Below are positions 63,707 to 64,000 of a stretch of 64,000 bases of DNA, piece by piece. The notes below the pieces were generated by a model. It ran no database searches. It was not told where the DNA came from and saw only the letters and a list, made by a program, of their open reading frames with translations. Source of the DNA: Flagellimonas lutimaris (lineage in GTDB: Bacteria > Bacteroidota > Bacteroidia > Flavobacteriales > Flavobacteriaceae). The stretch is taken from NCBI RefSeq assembly GCF_003581615.1, contig NZ_QXFH01000063.1, forward strand, positions 1 through 64,000. The letters run 5' to 3'. The position numbers were made by a program, and so were the translations under genes. Numbering within the stretch: the first letter of the stretch is position 1; each line of letters opens with the position of its first letter.

Positions 63707-64000
63707 TTAATCGTCATCAAAGACCTTTTTGAGCACAAAAGAGAACAATAAATCCCTATTATATCTTTCAATAAGCAATTTGATACGTTTTCCTTCTTTA
63801 TCATTAATCATTTTAAGAATTTCCTGAAGCTTATATTGGTGAACCCTCTTGCCATTAACCGCTAAAATAACATCACCTTCGCGCAAACCTGCCTCTGCAG
63901 CAGGACTTCCTGCTCGAATACCGGAAACAACTATTTCGGGCACTAAGCTTAACTTTGTTCTGTTCTCGAGTAAAATTTTGACATTCCCAAATGTATCCTC
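63707..64000 (-). CDS. PDZ domain protein, C-terminal part (runs off right edge)
   Basis: The frame is open from the right edge (first visible residues EDTFGNVKILLENRTKLSL) to the stop at 63707-63709, about 97 residues. The visible part is a PDZ domain: IRAGSPAAEAGLREGDVILA, then VNGKRVHQYKLQEILKMIND. In flavobacteria this arrangement often closes a retropepsin-like aspartyl protease, but the catalytic part is outside the window. The GTG at 63943 is an internal Val, not a start. Confidence 0.85.
   Translation of the reverse strand, partial: EDTFGNVKILLENRTKLSLVPEIVVSGIRAGSPAAEAGLREGDVILAVNGKRVHQYKLQEILKMINDKEGKRIKLLIERYNRDLLFSFVLKKVFDDD

Overview
The window is chromosomal core sequence from a member of the Bacteroidota, most likely a marine Flavobacteriaceae. 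The evidence is the gene families present (flavobacterial-type ppc, DUF3467, DUF2851, a 247-residue BirA without an HTH domain, a TAT-exported GH109 protein), promoters of the TAnnTTTG type, and near absence of Shine-Dalgarno sites except a perfect one in front of rpsU. No prophage, IS transposase, CRISPR array, secondary-metabolite cluster or defence locus was seen.

Layout. 1-1507 (minus) is the start of a large secreted acidic repeat protein that runs off the left edge. 1904-4384 holds prfC, a small membrane protein and a DUF3467 gene. 4442-17555 (minus) is a long transcription/translation block, read right to left: tRNA-Thr, Tyr, Gly and Thr, then tuf, tRNA-Trp, secE, nusG, rplK, rplA, rplJ, rplL, rpoB, rpoC. 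Upstream are hpf, xerC and rpsU. 19290-26629 (minus) holds an acyl-CoA dehydrogenase, a ComEA-like gene split by a frameshift, an alanine/sodium symporter, a potassium channel, a PspC protein, a DUF2851 gene broken by an in-frame TGA and a frameshift, a rhodanese, a tiny membrane peptide and a TlpA-like lipoprotein. 26764-28466 (plus) is a MarR-nitroreductase-YceI operon with a perfect palindromic operator. 28543-35298 (plus) is a complete trp operon (E, G, D, C, F, B, A) behind a Trp-Trp-Trp leader peptide and attenuator.

35333-42718 holds an M20 peptidase, a uracil-DNA-glycosylase-like protein, ppc, yaaA, an RluD-type synthase and a PASTA protein. 42798-49766 holds ddl, coaD, a PAS histidine kinase with its response regulator, an M14 peptidase, a NUDIX hydrolase and pyrE. 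49776-55719 is an SRPBCC protein, birA, then rsfS-ftsH-LUD-cdsA-psd-acyl-CoA-binding protein. 55716-60330 (minus) groups a sterol-desaturase-like protein, a nucleotidyltransferase, a GHMP sugar kinase and a GH109 glycosidase-like protein, a plausible amino-sugar salvage module. valS, a DUF1573 protein and a PDZ protein cut by the right edge finish the window.

The most unusual signals are: (1) short palindromic interspersed elements in and around the trp operon, one of them inside the trpF reading frame, plus a different short repeat inside the UDG-like gene; (2) two disrupted genes within 5 kb (comEA-like and DUF2851), which are either decaying or carry sequence errors; (3) the strong Shine-Dalgarno of rpsU; (4) an apparently leaderless trp leader peptide; and (5) the nested 123-bp/246-bp coding repeat at the left edge. 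Most of the window is otherwise ordinary housekeeping sequence.
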